Of a stretch of 64,000 nt of DNA, positions 24,958-33,576 are shown one piece after another. The stretch spans positions 1 to 64,000 of the forward strand of contig CAMDVD010000010.1 of the NCBI GenBank assembly GCA_945878115.1, given 5' to 3'. The stretch is from Chitinophaga pinensis (GTDB taxonomy: Bacteria > Bacteroidota > Bacteroidia > Chitinophagales > Chitinophagaceae). Each line of letters opens with the position of its first letter. Position 1 is the stretch's first letter. The notes under the pieces are model-generated. The model was given only the letters and a program-made list of their open reading frames with translations. It had not been told where the DNA came from and did not search any database. The position numbers and the translations under genes were made by a program.

Positions 24958-26550
24958 ATGAAATATACTCAAGAGATAGAAAAACGCAAAACCTTTGCTA
25001 TCATTTCGCATCCCGATGCAGGTAAGACGACCTTAACCGAAAAATTTTTACTATTTGGTGGTGCCATTCAAACCGCTGGCGCCGTAAAATCAAATAAAAT
25101 AAAAAAACATGCTACTTCCGATTTCATGGAAATAGAAAGACAACGTGGAATCTCTGTCGCCACTTCTGTTATGAGTTTTGAATACAAAGACAAACTGATT
25201 AATTTATTGGATACGCCCGGCCACAAAGACTTTGCAGAAGATACGTATAGAACCTTGACTGCTGTGGATAGCGTCGTATTGGTTATAGATTGTGTGAAGG
25301 GCGTTGAAACACAAACCGAAAAATTAATGGAAGTCTGTCGTATGAGAGATACCCCAGTTATTATATTTATCAATAAAATGGATCGTGATGGACGAAACCC
25401 TTTTGATTTATTAGAAGAAGTAGAAAAAAAACTAAACATCAAAACCCAACCGCTTTCATGGCCTATCAACATGGGTAGAGATTTTAAAGGCGTTTATAAT
25501 ATCCACAATAAAAGCTTACTGACATTTGGGGCGCACCAAAAAGCAACCGATGAAGATATAATTGCCCTACCCGATTTGAGTACTGAAAAGTTAGTTGACA
25601 TTATCGGCGAAAAAGACGCAGCTTCTTTGCGAGAAGACATGGAATTAATCAATGGTGTATATACTTCCTTTGATACAGAAGCTTACTTAAAAGGCGATTT
25701 GGCACCCGTGTTTTTTGGAAGTGCAGTTAATAATTTTGGCATCAAAGATTTGCTCGATACATTTATAGAAATCGCTCCTTCGCCAAAACCTCGAATGACC
25801 GATAAGCGAGAAGTGAAGGCAGATGAAGAAAAATTTACTGGCTTCGTATTTAAAATTCATGCGAATATTGATCCACGCCATCGCGACCGAGTTGCATTTT
25901 TAAGAATTTGCTCTGGTAAATTTGAACGCAATACCTTTTATCACCATGTGCGGTCTGATAAAAAAGTTCGTTTTAGTAATCCGTATACTTTTCTAGCTAG
26001 AGAAAAAAATGTGATAGATGATGCTTATCCTGGTGATGTGGTTGGCTTGTTTGACACGGGAACTTTTAAAATTGGTGACACCATAACCCAAGGCGAAGAA
26101 ATAAATTACGTTGGTATCCCAAGTTTTTCACCGGAAATATTTAAGGAACTCGTGAACAATGATCCGATGAAAACGAAACAAATGGAAAAAGGTATTCGTC
26201 AATTAACGGATGAAGGGGTGGCGCAATTATTTACACAACATGGAGGCAATAGAAAAATTATTGGATGTGTAGGTGATTTGCAATTTGAAGTGATTCAGTA
26301 TCGTTTGTTACAAGAATATGGCGCTGCTTGTAGCTTCAGAACTTTGCCATTTTTCAAAGCCTGTTGGATACAAGGTGAACGTCAAAAAGTAGATGATTTT
26401 ATTCGATTCAAGCAGGCCAATATCGTAGAAGATAAAGAAGGTCATTTGGTTTATCTCGCAGAAAGCGAATGGTATTTGAACACTGAACGAACGAATAATC
26501 CTGGTGTTAAATTTTACATCACCAATGATTTTGAACATGAGTTGGTTTAA
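24958..26550 (+). CDS. prfC: Peptide chain release factor 3
   Basis: This translational GTPase releases class I release factors from the ribosome. The 530-residue protein has the G1 loop [12 protein letters not shown] (about 19-30), the RF3-specific [12 protein letters not shown]3 DTPGHKDF (about 83-90), G4 [10 protein letters not shown] (about 137-146), and the C-terminal domain ending [14 protein letters not shown]. All GTPase motifs are intact. It is monocistronic, followed by a 626-bp gene-free repeat region. Confidence 0.98.
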   Translation: MKYTQEIEKRKTFAIISHPDAGKTTLTEKFLLFGGAIQTAGAVKSNKIKKHATSDFMEIERQRGISVATSVMSFEYKDKLINLLDTPGHKDFAEDTYRTLTAVDSVVLVIDCVKGVETQTEKLMEVCRMRDTPVIIFINKMDRDGRNPFDLLEEVEKKLNIKTQPLSWPINMGRDFKGVYNIHNKSLLTFGAHQKATDEDIIALPDLSTEKLVDIIGEKDAASLREDMELINGVYTSFDTEAYLKGDLAPVFFGSAVNNFGIKDLLDTFIEIAPSPKPRMTDKREVKADEEKFTGFVFKIHANIDPRHRDRVAFLRICSGKFERNTFYHHVRSDKKVRFSNPYTFLAREKNVIDDAYPGDVVGLFDTGTFKIGDTITQGEEINYVGIPSFSPEIFKELVNNDPMKTKQMEKGIRQLTDEGVAQLFTQHGGNRKIIGCVGDLQFEVIQYRLLQEYGAACSFRTLPFFKACWIQGERQKVDDFIRFKQANIVEDKEGHLVYLAESEWYLNTERTNNPGVKFYITNDFEHELV

Positions 26551-26564
26551 TGTTAGATGACTTC

Positions 26565-26831
26565 TTTCCTCGCAGCGTGTCCTCTTCTCTAATCAAATAT
26601 CCAAATAAAATGTTTGTGAGGGACAGTGCGATTCAACTATACCGCAGTGTCCCGCATCAGAGATACTTCGGAGAAAAAGGAAGGCTTCGCTCAAAGCGAA
26701 GCCTTCCTTGAGAACCTTGTTTCCTCGCAGTGTGTCCTCGACTCTAATCATGTATGCGCGTAAAATGTTTGTGAGGCACACTGCGATGCTATCATACCGC
26801 AGTGTCCCGAGGCGGAGACACTTCGGAGAAA
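26565..26831. repeat. Pair of ~112-bp direct repeats flanking a perfect hairpin
   Basis: Copy A (about 26565-26676) and copy B (about 26720-26831) share TTCCTCGCAG.GTGTCCTC, CTCTAATCA, TAAAATGTTTGTGAGG, ACCGCAGTGTCCCG and ACTTCGGAGAAA in the same order with scattered substitutions. Within copy B, CGCAGTGTG and CACACTGCG form an inverted repeat that is weaker in copy A. The spacer between copies carries a 33-bp palindrome. No coding frame is supported. Confidence 0.75.
26677..26709. repeat. 33-bp perfect palindromic hairpin, copy 1
   Basis: Arms AAGGAAGGCTTCGCT (26677-26691) and AGCGAAGCCTTCCTT (26695-26709) pair perfectly around a 3-base loop CAA. An exact inverted copy of the whole 33 bp lies at 54411-54443. 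Confidence 0.85.
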
Positions 26832-27074
26832 GAAAAGCATTTATATAAAGTCAAACTGAATGCTTTACTAAATTTTTGATTAGAAATTAACCTTCATTCA
26901 CCTCATCCCCAACCCTTCTCCTTTGGAAGAAGGGAGAAACAACCTCGTACTCTTAAATATCTTTAAGCGACGAGCAATTTTTAGAAATAGAATACTTGAT
27001 TTCTTTTTCTATTTACATTTCTAGTTTGGTCTAATTCTAAATAGTTTTAGAAAAAAGATTATTCATTGTCGGTG
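26832..27074. other. Intergenic region, no gene; weak hairpin
   Basis: AT-rich DNA between the direct repeats and the third structured repeat. A CCCTTC (26913-26918)/GAAGGG (26929-26934) hairpin lies in a CCTCATCCCCAACCC context, a type of short repeat seen in many bacterial genomes. No open frame is supported. Confidence 0.45.
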
Positions 27075-27156
27075 TATTGCGGCAACGATTGAAGTGGAAA
27101 TCCTTTTTGTCGGCACAGCCGAAAAAAGATTGGAACGAAAAGCGTGTGCGCCGCCC
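27075..27156 (+). ncRNA. Structured intergenic repeat, short form, copy 3
   Basis: It begins TATTGCGGCAACGATTG and closes with GCGCCGCCC. The central hairpin has a different sequence from the other copies: TTTTT plus TCGGC (27110-27114) pairs with GCCGA (27118-27122) plus AAAAA, with one bulged G. GATTGGAACGAAAAG follows, as in the other copies. Stem sequence changes with pairing kept, while flanking single-stranded strings are constant. It lies just downstream of the stop of the minus-strand gene at 27177. Confidence 0.6.
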
Positions 27157-27176
27157 AAAATAATTTACTATTAATT

Positions 27177-27491
27177 TTAGTCCGACACCTTATCTCTCAA
27201 AACACTTAACACAAAATCAATTGCCGAATTAAAAATGGACGAACTAGAAACTTCCGTTTGTTCCATTGCTTTTTCAGTAAAAACAGAAGCAGTATCAACG
27301 GATGTATTCAATGAAGGTAAGGCAATGTGTAGTGTTACTAAAAGTATAAATATGGAAACGAATGAAACAGCCAATTTTTTTAACAATGCCAAGCGATTGT
27401 TCATATAAGCAATCACGGCAAGGGCTACTAACATGATTAAGATAATCCACATACCATTTACCATAAACCAACTATTCTGAATGTAGTGCAT
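27177..27491 (-). CDS. Small two-helix membrane protein, hypothetical
   Basis: The 104-residue protein has two membrane helices (MWIILIMLVALAVIAYM, about 14-30, and LAVSFVSIFILLVTLHIAL, about 40-58). A polar C-terminal half on the periplasmic or cytoplasmic side is rich in serine and threonine. I recognise no family. The start at 27491 gives a plausible N-terminus, and ATG codons at residues 10 and 14 are alternatives. It is divergent from the T9SS-tail protein at 27593. Confidence 0.6.
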   Translation of the reverse strand: MHYIQNSWFMVNGMWIILIMLVALAVIAYMNNRLALLKKLAVSFVSIFILLVTLHIALPSLNTSVDTASVFTEKAMEQTEVSSSSIFNSAIDFVLSVLRDKVSD

Positions 27492-27592
27492 GATGTTTCA
27501 ATTTTGATTTCCAAATATAAGGCTTATTTAAAAAGTTTAGCAAACTTTCTAGATTAATTATTCAAAATGAGTATATTTTTGTGAACGTATCC

Positions 27593-27922
27593 ATGAATAA
27601 AATCTACATCCTGCTTTTTATAGTCCTTTGCAACCTTCAATTATTTGGTGGTAGCGATGAGCAGAAGTTATTTTCTATGTTTCCTATTCCTTTACACGTA
27701 AGCAAGCTTACCATCAAATTAAATAATTTCAATTCAGGAATTGCTCGAATAGAATTACGCAATTTAATAGGCAAGAAACTAATAGACAAGCCATTTCCAG
27801 CTGGTTCTGACGAAGTCTATTTTGAAGAAATGGACTCTTACCCAAATGGTGTTTATGTTGTTATTGCAAAAGACGGCAATGGCAAAATTTTAGAAACATC
27901 CAAACTTATCATTAATAAATAA
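27593..27922 (+). CDS. Stand-alone small protein resembling a T9SS sorting/Ig-like tail
   Basis: From ATG 27593 (MNKIYILLFIVLCNLQLFG) it has 109 residues: a signal peptide followed by a single beta-sandwich. LKNLIGKKLIDKPFPAG-like and YPNGVYVVIAKDGNGKILETSKLIINK elements resemble the type A C-terminal sorting domain of the type IX secretion system. Here there is no cargo domain in front. The in-frame GTG at 27581 is an alternative start. rlmB begins 5 bp downstream, so the two are co-transcribed. Confidence 0.7.
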   Translation: MNKIYILLFIVLCNLQLFGGSDEQKLFSMFPIPLHVSKLTIKLNNFNSGIARIELRNLIGKKLIDKPFPAGSDEVYFEEMDSYPNGVYVVIAKDGNGKILETSKLIINK

Positions 27923-27927
27923 AATAC

Positions 27928-28671
27928 ATGCGTTCAACGAAATCGCTCATCTACGGCAGAAACCCCGTGTTAGAAGCATTGCAAAATAAAAAACCTCTAG
28001 ATAGAATATTGATGCACCATACCATCAGTGGCGACAATATTGGTGACATTATCAGACTAGCTAAAGAAGCCAATACCCCTATTGTGCGTGTACCTATGGA
28101 AAAGTTGAATACCATGGTGAGGGGTGTCCATCAAGGTATCATTGCCTATGGTGCTATCGTTGACTACACCCCTTTACAAGATGTCATTTCTCACTTGTAC
28201 GACCAAGGCAAAACGCCATTACTCCTTTTGCTCGATGGCATTACAGATGTTAGAAATACTGGTGCAATTATTCGCAGTGCAGTATGTTGTGGTGTGGATG
28301 CCATTCTTTTTACAGAAAAAAATTCAGCACCATTACATGAAGACATGGTCAAGACTTCCGCTGGCGCCATGATGCAAATTACATTTTGTAGAGAACGCAA
28401 TATTTCAACTGTGTTGGATACCTTAAAATTAAATGGCATTAAAATATTTTCAACCGATTTACAAGCCAAAACTTCTTTATTAGACATTGATTTCAAAACC
28501 CCGTGCTGCATCGTTTTAGGTGCAGAAGAAAAAGGAATTTCAAAATCCACACAAGAACAATGTGATGAAACTTTTTGCATTCCGATGGTTGGTGATTTTG
28601 ATAGTCTGAATGTTTCTGTAGCCGCTGGTATCATTTGTTTTGAAGCCATGAAACAAAAAATGAAAGCCTAA
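27928..28671 (+). CDS. rlmB: 23S rRNA (guanosine-2'-O-)-methyltransferase RlmB
   Basis: This SPOUT-class enzyme methylates a guanosine 2'-O in 23S rRNA using S-adenosylmethionine. The 247-residue protein has the N-terminal substrate-binding YGRNPVLEAL (residues 9-18). SPOUT motifs follow: DGITDVRNTGAIIRSA (about 104-119), VLGAEEKGIS and IPMVGDFDSLNVSVAAGI (about 214-231). All motifs are intact. It follows the small T9SS-like gene. Confidence 0.95.
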   Translation: MRSTKSLIYGRNPVLEALQNKKPLDRILMHHTISGDNIGDIIRLAKEANTPIVRVPMEKLNTMVRGVHQGIIAYGAIVDYTPLQDVISHLYDQGKTPLLLLLDGITDVRNTGAIIRSAVCCGVDAILFTEKNSAPLHEDMVKTSAGAMMQITFCRERNISTVLDTLKLNGIKIFSTDLQAKTSLLDIDFKTPCCIVLGAEEKGISKSTQEQCDETFCIPMVGDFDSLNVSVAAGIICFEAMKQKMKA

Positions 28672-28687
28672 TTTTATTTCACCCTAT

Positions 28688-28718
28688 TTTGTAATTTCAT
28701 CTTTAACCAGCATCTTTG
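28688..28718 (+). promoter_or_regulatory. Promoter-like pair: -33 TTTG and -7 CATCTTTG
   Basis: TTTG (28688-28691), then 19 bases, then CATCTTTG (28711-28718) is one base from the TAnnTTTG consensus at the expected spacing. It lies just before the ATG at 28723 and likely drives the small membrane gene and lpxB. Confidence 0.45.
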
Positions 28719-28722
28719 TGAC

Positions 28723-29022
28723 ATGCAAAAAGATCATTTTTTCTTAGGCTTTTTATTGGGAATAATGGTTCCAATGATTGGCATATTCTTTTTTTATTTA
28801 TTCAAATTCATGCCAGATAATTTATCTTTTACTGATTTTTTATTTTTAATAAAATCCAATCAGTACATGATTCCAAAAATTATTTCACTAGGTCTTTTGG
28901 CAACTATTCCTTTGATTACATTTTACAAAAACAGGAAATTACATGCTACATTAAAAGGAATTTTTGTAGCCATCATGCTGTATGGTATCGTTGCTGTATT
29001 GTATAAATTCAATATGCTATAA
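28723..29022 (+). CDS. Small membrane protein encoded upstream of lpxB
   Basis: This 99-residue protein has three hydrophobic helices ([39 protein letters not shown] and [18 protein letters not shown]). Its stop overlaps the lpxB start by one base (TAATG), so the two genes are translationally coupled. I do not know the family. The coupling suggests an envelope or lipid A related role, but that is positional inference only. Confidence 0.75.
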   Translation: MQKDHFFLGFLLGIMVPMIGIFFFYLFKFMPDNLSFTDFLFLIKSNQYMIPKIISLGLLATIPLITFYKNRKLHATLKGIFVAIMLYGIVAVLYKFNML

Positions 29023-30146
29023 TGAAATATTTTATCATTGCAGGAGAAGCGAGTGGCGATTTACATGGCAGCAATTTAGTGACTGAATTACTGAACCAAG
29101 ATCCTCATGCAACTTGTGTAGGATGGGGAGGCAACAAGATGAAAGCAGTTGGCGTTGATATTCTCAAACCTATCACTGAGCTAGCATTCATGGGCTTTGT
29201 AGAAGTATTAATGAACCTTACTTCCATTCTTAAAAACTTTACAACTTGCAAAGAGCAAATCACAAATTTCGAACCGGATGTTGTGATTTTGATAGATTAT
29301 CCGGGCTTTAATTTACGTATGGCAACGTGGGCAAAAAAACAAGGTTACAAAACGGCGTATTATATATCACCAACTATATGGGCTTGGAAAGAAAATAGAG
29401 TGCATACCATAAAAAAGTATGTAGATAGAATGATTTGCATTTTACCATTTGAAAAAGCTTTTTACGCAAAATGGAATTACACTGTCGATTACGTAGGAAA
29501 TCCAACGGCTGAAGTCATTGCAAAAGAAAAATTAATCCCCTCATCTATTCAAGAAAAAAAAATCATTGCATTGTTGCCTGGTAGTCGCAAACAAGAAATC
29601 AACAAAATGTTGCCAATTATGCTAGAGGCCATTCGCGCCTATCCAGACTATAAAGTCATTATTGCACAAGCCCCAAATTTACAAAAAGATGTATATGCGC
29701 CTTTCCTTCAAAATGATGCTGTAAGCTTATTACAACACAAAACGTATGACATTCTCAAGGTTGCTTCTCTTGCTTTAGTTACATCTGGAACTGCTACTTT
29801 AGAAACCGCATTATTTGGTGTATCACAAGTGGTTTGTTATATCGCGAATCCAATATCGTATGCCATCGCAAAGCAATTTGTAAAAGTGAAATACATATCA
29901 CTTATCAATTTGATATTGAATAAAGAAAGTGTAAAAGAATTGATACAAGCTGACTTGACTGTTGAAGCACTGCAACAAGAAATCAATTTATTGATGCATG
30001 ACGAAAAACGGAAAACGAATTTGGCGAATGATTACAAAGCATTAGAAGGCGTTTTACATGAAGGTAATGCCAGCGAAAATGTAGCGAAAATAATATATGG
30101 TTTAGCCCTTGATCAATCTAACCAACAAAACAATCAAGGCAATTAA
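29022..30146 (+). CDS. lpxB: Lipid-A-disaccharide synthase
   Basis: LpxB joins UDP-2,3-diacylglucosamine and lipid X to form the lipid A disaccharide at the inner face of the inner membrane. The 374-residue GT19 protein has [17 protein letters not shown] (residues 3-19), [27 protein letters not shown] (about 113-127), [11 protein letters not shown] and the [12 protein letters not shown] motif (about 254-265). The C-terminal Q/N-rich tail overlaps a convergent small gene by 45 bp. Confidence 0.97.
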   Translation: MKYFIIAGEASGDLHGSNLVTELLNQDPHATCVGWGGNKMKAVGVDILKPITELAFMGFVEVLMNLTSILKNFTTCKEQITNFEPDVVILIDYPGFNLRMATWAKKQGYKTAYYISPTIWAWKENRVHTIKKYVDRMICILPFEKAFYAKWNYTVDYVGNPTAEVIAKEKLIPSSIQEKKIIALLPGSRKQEINKMLPIMLEAIRAYPDYKVIIAQAPNLQKDVYAPFLQNDAVSLLQHKTYDILKVASLALVTSGTATLETALFGVSQVVCYIANPISYAIAKQFVKVKYISLINLILNKESVKELIQADLTVEALQQEINLLMHDEKRKTNLANDYKALEGVLHEGNASENVAKIIYGLALDQSNQQNNQGN

Positions 30147-30275
30147 AAACATCATAATTGAAATTCGATTCATACCATGCATCAGTTTGATATTGGTATT
30201 GATGGGCGCATCTTTATCTCTTTTTTTGATGTACAAATAAGTAAGTATTTGACTCCACATGCTTGGTTGTTTCAT
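30102..30275 (-). CDS. Small membrane protein, DUF6728-like
   Basis: A 57-residue frame runs from ATG 30275 ([20 protein letters not shown]) to TAA at 30102-30104. It has [20 protein letters not shown] followed by a hydrophobic helix ([15 protein letters not shown]). The KKRD..AP.N.N.K.MHG.NRIS pattern is what I recall for DUF6728, a small conserved Bacteroidota family of unknown function. TAAATTTG, a -7 box match, lies on the minus strand at 30280-30287. It overlaps the lpxB 3' end in convergent orientation. Confidence 0.7.
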   Translation of the reverse strand: MKQPSMWSQILTYLYIKKRDKDAPINTNIKLMHGMNRISIMMFLIALIVLLVRLIKG

Positions 30276-30312
30276 GCACCAAATTTACTTCCATTATTTT
30301 AAATATGTAAAC

Positions 30313-30320
30313 TATATTTG
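30313..30320 (+). promoter_or_regulatory. Bacteroidota -7 box (TATATTTG) for tRNA-Ala
   Basis: TATATTTG matches TAnnTTTG and lies 47 bases upstream of the tRNA 5' end. No clear -33 element was found. Confidence 0.4.
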
Positions 30321-30367
30321 CCCTCCACTCCAGTTTGATATTCATTATTGACATTCAAATTAGAAAC

Positions 30368-30440
<73 letters not shown>

Positions 30441-30446
30441 CAGAAA

Positions 30447-30495
30447 TCAGATTGAGTGCGAAGAGCGAAAGCGATGAACACTCACTCTGATTTTT
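30447..30495 (+). terminator. Rho-independent terminator of tRNA-Ala
   Basis: TCAGATTGAGTG (30447-30458) pairs with CACTCACTCTGA (30479-30490) with one mismatch and is followed by TTTTT (30491-30495). It begins 6 bases after the tRNA. Confidence 0.8.
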
Positions 30496-30965
30496 ACTTC
30501 GCTCTCACACTGTTTCTCGCTCTAAAAATACATAGTGGTTCGAAATTAGTTCTGTGACTTCCACAGAACAGAAAGAGAAAGAAAAAGAGAATGAGAATGA
30601 AGTATAAAATCCTTTCTCTTTACCCTACTCTTTCTCTTTCTTATTTTAATCAAATTTATTATTCTAAAATTGAAAAATAATCATTCGAAAGATTCGACTT
30701 TGCGATGATGCAACCACCTTATAGCAGATCCGCCATAAAGATTTTCCTCTTTATGGCGTTTTTCATTGGCGTATCGCTATATCTTGGTATGGCAACAGAG
30801 GCTCGAAGTCTGCTAAACCACTTAACACTCATTTCCCCTCTGTATGACGTTATTTTGTTCATGAAATAAAGGAATGTAGGCATGAAATCTACATTATTTT
30901 GACATATCGCTATATCGATATTGGTTGACAAAAAGCAAATTGCTTTTTGTAGAAAATATTACACC
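30496..30965. repeat. Intergenic repeat field after tRNA-Ala
   Basis: No gene is supported. It contains a purine-rich AGAAAGAGAAAGA segment (about 30570) and its complement TCTTTCTCTTTCT (about 30629), able to form a long stem. Sequence related to the tRNA-Cys flank also lies here: TATAGCAGAT plus a terminator at 30731-30763, and ATGAAATAAAG...ATCGCTATATCG at 30865-30917. The shared units suggest the same repeat family follows both tRNAs. Confidence 0.55.
30731..30763 (+). terminator. Terminator hairpin, dispersed copy of the tRNA-Cys flank type
   Basis: CGCCATAAAGA (30731-30741) pairs perfectly with TCTTTATGGCG (30748-30758), followed by TTTTT. The stem is identical to the one at 8847-8876 on the other strand, and both are preceded by AGCAGAT on the transcribed side. 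Confidence 0.75.
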
Positions 30966-31294
30966 ATGCCACTCCCGTTTTGTGTTTACATTCTGTTTAG
31001 CCAAAAAGATTTATTCTTGTATATTGGCTTTACTACTAATATTCAAAATCGTTTGCTAAACCATAATTCTTCAGGTACAAAAAGCACTTCACCCAGAAGA
31101 CCATTGGAATTAATTTTTTTGAGTTTTATGTATTTGAAAAAGACGCTAGAAATAGAGAAATGTATTTCAAAACTACCTCAGGTAAAAAGGCAATTAAGTA
31201 TATGCTGAATGGCTCGTTAGAAAAAATGGGATATGTAGGCAAGAAAATGGAGATGGACTTTGAAATCACCAATACACCACAATCATTTTATTGA
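30966..31294 (+). pseudogene. GIY-YIG nuclease-like gene with a T-run frameshift
   Basis: From ATG 30966 the frame encodes CVYILFSQKDLFLYIGFTTN, a GIY-YIG core (VYIL and YIG with the following NIQNRLLNHN helix). At the T7 run 31115-31121 the frame is lost. Adding one T restores EFYVFEKDARNREMYFKTTS, GKKAIKYML and a tail ending at the stop 31292-31294, the expected second half of this UvrC-N-like small nuclease family. One base is missing: 329 nt is two short of a codon multiple plus one. It is either a pseudogene, a slippage-dependent gene or a sequence error. Confidence 0.75.
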
Positions 31295-31426
31295 ATAGCT
31301 TTATTTTTAGCTGACGAATTGCTATATCGTAGTATAGGAATACATCTTTTACCAATTTATTACATTAAAAAAAAGTATTATTCATTTTATAAAATAATAC
31401 TTTAAGAATGCCATTAAGAAAAAAAA

Positions 31427-31888
31427 TTACTTTTTAGCAGCCTCTGCTTTGGCTTTCTCATCCTTTGCCCACTTTAAATTGCCTATTCCAAAATTATAAT
31501 TCGGATTAATAGAAACTGATTTTTCACCGGCTTCTATTGCTTTATCATATTGTTGTAATAGAATTAGTGATGAACATTTGTTACTGTATGCTATGTAGGA
31601 ATTTGGGTCTATAGCGATGGCAGCATCACATAAATTGATACATTTCTGGTAATCCTTTTGATTATAAGCTTCTAAAGACGCATTAATTAATGCACCGACC
31701 TTTGGATCTTGAACTGCTTGAGCTGGAGCAGTAGATTTTAGCGTATCAGCAATATCGGCACTTCCAGAATTCTTTTTTGACATTACAAAAAAAATCAAAA
31801 TAGGGATAAGTAATAAAGCGATCCAAATAATATATTGTTTCGACTTTGGCGTTTCTTTTTCTACTACTTCTGTGTTATTTGTTTCCAT
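31427..31888 (-). CDS. Membrane-anchored TPR protein
   Basis: The 153-residue protein has a short polar N-terminus, one membrane helix (YIIWIALLLIPILIFFVM, about 19-36), a serine/alanine-rich linker, and two to three TPR units (LINASLEAYNQKDYQKCINL, AAIAIDPNSYIAYSNKCSSL and YDKAIEAGEKSVSINPN). The TPR segment closely resembles the C-terminal TPRs of the two 786-residue proteins at 38.7-43.6 kb (WDKAIEAGEKGLKINPNNQL). This suggests common ancestry or a shared partner. The C-terminal lysine/alanine tail is unremarkable. Confidence 0.82.
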   Translation of the reverse strand: METNNTEVVEKETPKSKQYIIWIALLLIPILIFFVMSKKNSGSADIADTLKSTAPAQAVQDPKVGALINASLEAYNQKDYQKCINLCDAAIAIDPNSYIAYSNKCSSLILLQQYDKAIEAGEKSVSINPNYNFGIGNLKWAKDEKAKAEAAKK

Positions 31889-32076
31889 TATTTAATACTA
31901 TTTATGATTTTTTAGTCGGCAAATTTAAATAAATTTGGCTAAAAAAAAATATTGTAGTTAACAATCTATATTCAATACTTTTTTTTATTATTGCAAATTC
32001 TATTTCATTTTGGATTGTGCACATTTTGCGATTCAGTGCAAAGGTCTTATCATTGTAAGAATATTAAATTATTGAA

Positions 32077-32796
32077 ATGAAAATAGCTGTAATAGTTCCA
32101 GCATATAATGAAGAAAATGCAATTGCTTCTGTAGTCAGCGATATTAATAATTATGCAAAATCCACTGCATTAAAGATCACAGTCATCGTTGTGAATGATT
32201 GCTCAACAGATAATACAAAAAATATAATTGCAACATTACATTGTATCGCATTGAACCTACCCATCAATCTTGGCATAGGTGGTGCGGTACAAACTGGTTA
32301 TAAATACGCTTACGAGAACAACTTTGATTACGCCATTCAAATTGATGGCGATGGACAACATCCGGCATCCGAAATCTCAAAATTAGTAGACGCTGCTGTT
32401 CATGAGGGTTATGATGTAGTGATTGGGTCTAGATTTATTGCCAAAGAAGGTTTTCAATCTTCCGCCATCCGACGATTTGGAATTCAATATTTCAAATGGC
32501 TCAACCGTTTTCTAGTCAATATTACAATTCACGATTGCACCTCTGGTTATCGATTAATCAATAGAAAAGTTTTAAAAATAGTGAACAACTATTACCCAGA
32601 TGAGTACCCAGAACCAGAATCAATTATTGTGTATTCTTTGAACCATTTAAAAATAAAAGAAGTTCCAGTTATTATGAAGGAAAGGCAAGGAGGTGTTTCG
32701 TCTATCGGCACTTTCTCTTCTTTCTATTATATGCTAAAAGTAACCTTAGCAATATTATTTACTTTCATGCGAATAAAATTTAAAAAAGGAAATTAA
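32077..32796 (+). CDS. Family 2 glycosyltransferase (polyprenyl-phosphate type)
   Basis: The 239-residue GT-A enzyme has IAVIVPAYNEENAIASVV (residues 3-20), VVNDCSTDNT (about 46-55), the metal-binding IDGDGQHPA (about 88-96), GSRFIAKEGF and the CTSGYRLINR acceptor-site block. It belongs to the DPM1/GtrB-like group. No C-terminal membrane helices are seen. It is the first gene of the one-strand cluster to 36840. The next gene encodes DUF2304, a frequent neighbour of such transferases in surface-glycan loci. Confidence 0.9.
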   Translation: MKIAVIVPAYNEENAIASVVSDINNYAKSTALKITVIVVNDCSTDNTKNIIATLHCIALNLPINLGIGGAVQTGYKYAYENNFDYAIQIDGDGQHPASEISKLVDAAVHEGYDVVIGSRFIAKEGFQSSAIRRFGIQYFKWLNRFLVNITIHDCTSGYRLINRKVLKIVNNYYPDEYPEPESIIVYSLNHLKIKEVPVIMKERQGGVSSIGTFSSFYYMLKVTLAILFTFMRIKFKKGN

Positions 32797-32825
32797 AATT
32801 ATTTATATTCATCAAAATTTCTTTC

Positions 32826-33173
32826 ATGGAAAAAATACAAATCATATCAATTGGATTAAGTTTAATCTTTCTACTTTTCGTCATACGACTTATTATTAGC
32901 GGAAAACTTAGAGAAGAATATTCTATCGTCTGGATCATTTCTACTACTATTTTAGTTGTATTTTCTTTTTGGAGAAAAGGATTAGATGTGGTTTCTCATA
33001 TCATGGGGATTTATTCTCCACCTAATTTAGTATTTACTGTTGCCATTTTTATGATTTTTATATATTTGCTACATTTAAGTCTAATTGTATCCAAATTACA
33101 ATCGCAAAACAAACAAATGGGGCAAGAATTTGCTCTTTTAAAACAAAAGCTAGAGAAAAATAAAGATGAATGA
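32826..33173 (+). CDS. DUF2304 membrane protein
   Basis: This 115-residue protein has three hydrophobic helices (IISIGLSLIFLLFVIRLI, YSIVWIISTTILVVFSF and VFTVAIFMIFIYLLHLSLIV), then a coiled C-terminus (KLQSQNKQMGQEFALLKQKL). It has the LREEYSIVWI motif of DUF2304, found beside GT2 enzymes and proposed to help them in the membrane. It overlaps the next gene by 8 bp. Confidence 0.88.
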   Translation: MEKIQIISIGLSLIFLLFVIRLIISGKLREEYSIVWIISTTILVVFSFWRKGLDVVSHIMGIYSPPNLVFTVAIFMIFIYLLHLSLIVSKLQSQNKQMGQEFALLKQKLEKNKDE

Positions 33174-33576
33174 TTTTTCATTACGACAGGAAGCTCAAGT
33201 TTATGGAAAATACTTTTTAGATAAGTTGCCTAATGAGCAGACCATAGAAATATATGCACAAACAAATCCACATAAAACTTCTTCTACTAGTGCGAATGAC
33301 CAAAAAATAATTCAATTTGCACTGCATCATCCATGGAGTATTGGCTTTCTAGATGCCGCACAAGCTCTCGTAAAATCAAATACTGAGTTAAGAAAAAGAT
33401 TATATTTTATGTTCGCCATTTTGGAATCTAGACCAGAATATTGTTCACTATTTTTACCAACAAAAAGAAATTGGCTATACTTATTTTTCATCTTTTATAG
33501 TGGTGCAAGGAGCATTTTCAAAGCATTTTTTGGTATTATTCTTTTAAAAATAATTACACGACATGGAAATTCTTGA
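33166..33576 (+). CDS. Hypothetical protein between DUF2304 and GMC oxidoreductase
   Basis: The 136-residue protein overlaps both neighbours (8 and 14 bp), which indicates tight translational coupling. The N-terminal two thirds is polar (LRQEAQVYGKYFLDKLPNEQ). The C-terminal third carries a hydrophobic segment (WLYLFFIFYSGARSIFKAFF). I do not recognise a domain. Its place directly before the GMC enzyme suggests a small partner or membrane tether for it, comparable to the small subunits of some flavin dehydrogenases. That is inference. Confidence 0.75.
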   Translation: MNDFSLRQEAQVYGKYFLDKLPNEQTIEIYAQTNPHKTSSTSANDQKIIQFALHHPWSIGFLDAAQALVKSNTELRKRLYFMFAILESRPEYCSLFLPTKRNWLYLFFIFYSGARSIFKAFFGIILLKIITRHGNS

